From assembly GCA_012842725.1 (NCBI GenBank), contig DUSG01000057.1, forward strand, positions 1-31,209: a stretch of 31,209 nucleotides of DNA. Direction: 5' to 3'. Source of the DNA: Clostridiales bacterium (GTDB lineage Bacteria; Bacillota; Clostridia; Lutisporales; Lutisporaceae). Shown one piece after another: positions 30,957 to 31,209 of this stretch; within the stretch, counting starts at the first letter, position 1, and the number at the start of each line of letters is the position of its first letter. Both the position numbers and the translations under genes were made by a program. The notes below the pieces were generated by a model. The model saw only the letters and a list, made by a program, of their open reading frames with translations, was not told where the DNA came from and did not search any database.

Positions 30957-31073
30957 TTATATAGATATGAACTTTTTATTGAATTCTTCCTTTGCTTTTA
31001 GCAATTCTTTTGAATATCTTCCGTTTCTCGGAGTAAGTTTCTTATACTCACGTAAAATAAGCTGAGCACGCAT
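30957..31073 (-). CDS. short frame of unknown nature, 38 codons
   Basis: From an ATG at 31071-31073 a 38-residue basic, charged peptide (MRAQLILREYKKLTPRNGRY, then SKELLKAKEEFNKKFISI) is encoded to TAA at 30957-30959. The frame is also open further upstream to about 31135, but no other ATG and no good ribosome site are present. I do not recognise it. Its composition resembles real protein more than random AT-rich sequence, so it may be the end of a gene disrupted by an insertion or a remnant of an element integrated next to ssrA. Confidence 0.3.
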   Translation of the reverse strand: MRAQLILREYKKLTPRNGRYSKELLKAKEEFNKKFISI

Positions 31074-31103
31074 CTTTTTTTGTTGGCTCTTTGTCAATTG
31101 TTG

Positions 31104-31130
31104 GGGTGGGAATCTTAAAGATTCCTGCCC
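31104..31130. repeat. palindrome near the right edge, possible mobile-element end
   Basis: GGGTGGGAATCTT (31104-31116) and AAGATTCCTGCCC (31118-31130) are inverted repeats around one A; as plus-strand RNA all 13 positions can pair with two wobbles. Just outside, GTTGGCT (31082-31088) recurs inverted as AGCCAAC (31198-31204). The stretch beginning GGCTCTTTGTCAATTG resembles, from memory, ends of ISL3-type insertion sequences, but the transposase would lie outside the window. The remainder, 31131-31209, holds no frame or site I can name. Confidence 0.3.
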
Positions 31131-31209
31131 TTAACTCGTTTTATGAGCATTTTAGTGTTATCCAGGTGATAATGATGTTTTTTTTGCACACTTAATAAGC
31201 CAACTCTCG

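Overview
The window is low-GC Firmicutes chromosome, most likely from an anaerobic member of the Clostridia/Tissierellia. The signs are strong AGGAGG-type ribosome sites, TTG/GTG starts, an AT-rich sequence, a cggR-gapA-pgk-tpiA-eno operon followed by secG, rnr, smpB and ssrA, a membrane pyrophosphatase of the K+-dependent type, and an oxygen-sensitive aldehyde:ferredoxin oxidoreductase (AOR) cluster. A Sedimentibacter-like organism would fit, but that is a guess.

Layout. (1) 1-1700: end of an unseen upstream unit, two hairpins, and rpoN (sigma-54) preceded by an almost perfect sigma-54 -24/-12 element as well as an extended -10 promoter. (2) 1737-4826, minus strand: a VOC protein, kdgK, eda and an IclR-type regulator, i.e. 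the lower Entner-Doudoroff (KDG to KDPG to pyruvate + G3P) branch with its likely regulator. (3) 5085-16401, plus strand: a long operon holding a DUF917 protein, a complete RbsBAC-like ABC importer, a tungsten AOR, two 16-Cys polyferredoxins, an iron-sulfur flavoprotein, a MoaD-like protein, an FAD/NAD(P) oxidoreductase and an aminotransferase. A 19-bp dyad (TGTTT...AAACA) occurs once before this operon and twice before eda-kdgK, tying the two units into one probable IclR regulon. (4) 16465-17360: a TIGR04076 protein and a flavin reductase-like protein. (5) 17487-22950: CggR with a tandem-repeat operator, then gapA, pgk, tpiA and eno, without the usual gpm gene. (6) 23008-27481: secG, a pyrophosphatase, a DUF1294 protein and an unusual chemoreceptor. 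(7) 27613-30952: rnr, smpB and ssrA, the ribosome-rescue set.

The most striking feature is that ssrA (tmRNA) is interrupted in its T-loop by a 253-nt ORF-less group I intron whose P1, P2, P3, P7, P7.1, P7.2, P8 and P9 elements can be drawn by eye. The joined exons give a normal 352-nt tmRNA with tag AEDNLALAA. The second main point is the AOR/importer/KDPG regulon, which looks like an undescribed catabolic route. The last 300 bases hold the ssrA terminator, one doubtful 38-codon frame and a palindrome that may belong to a mobile-element end.
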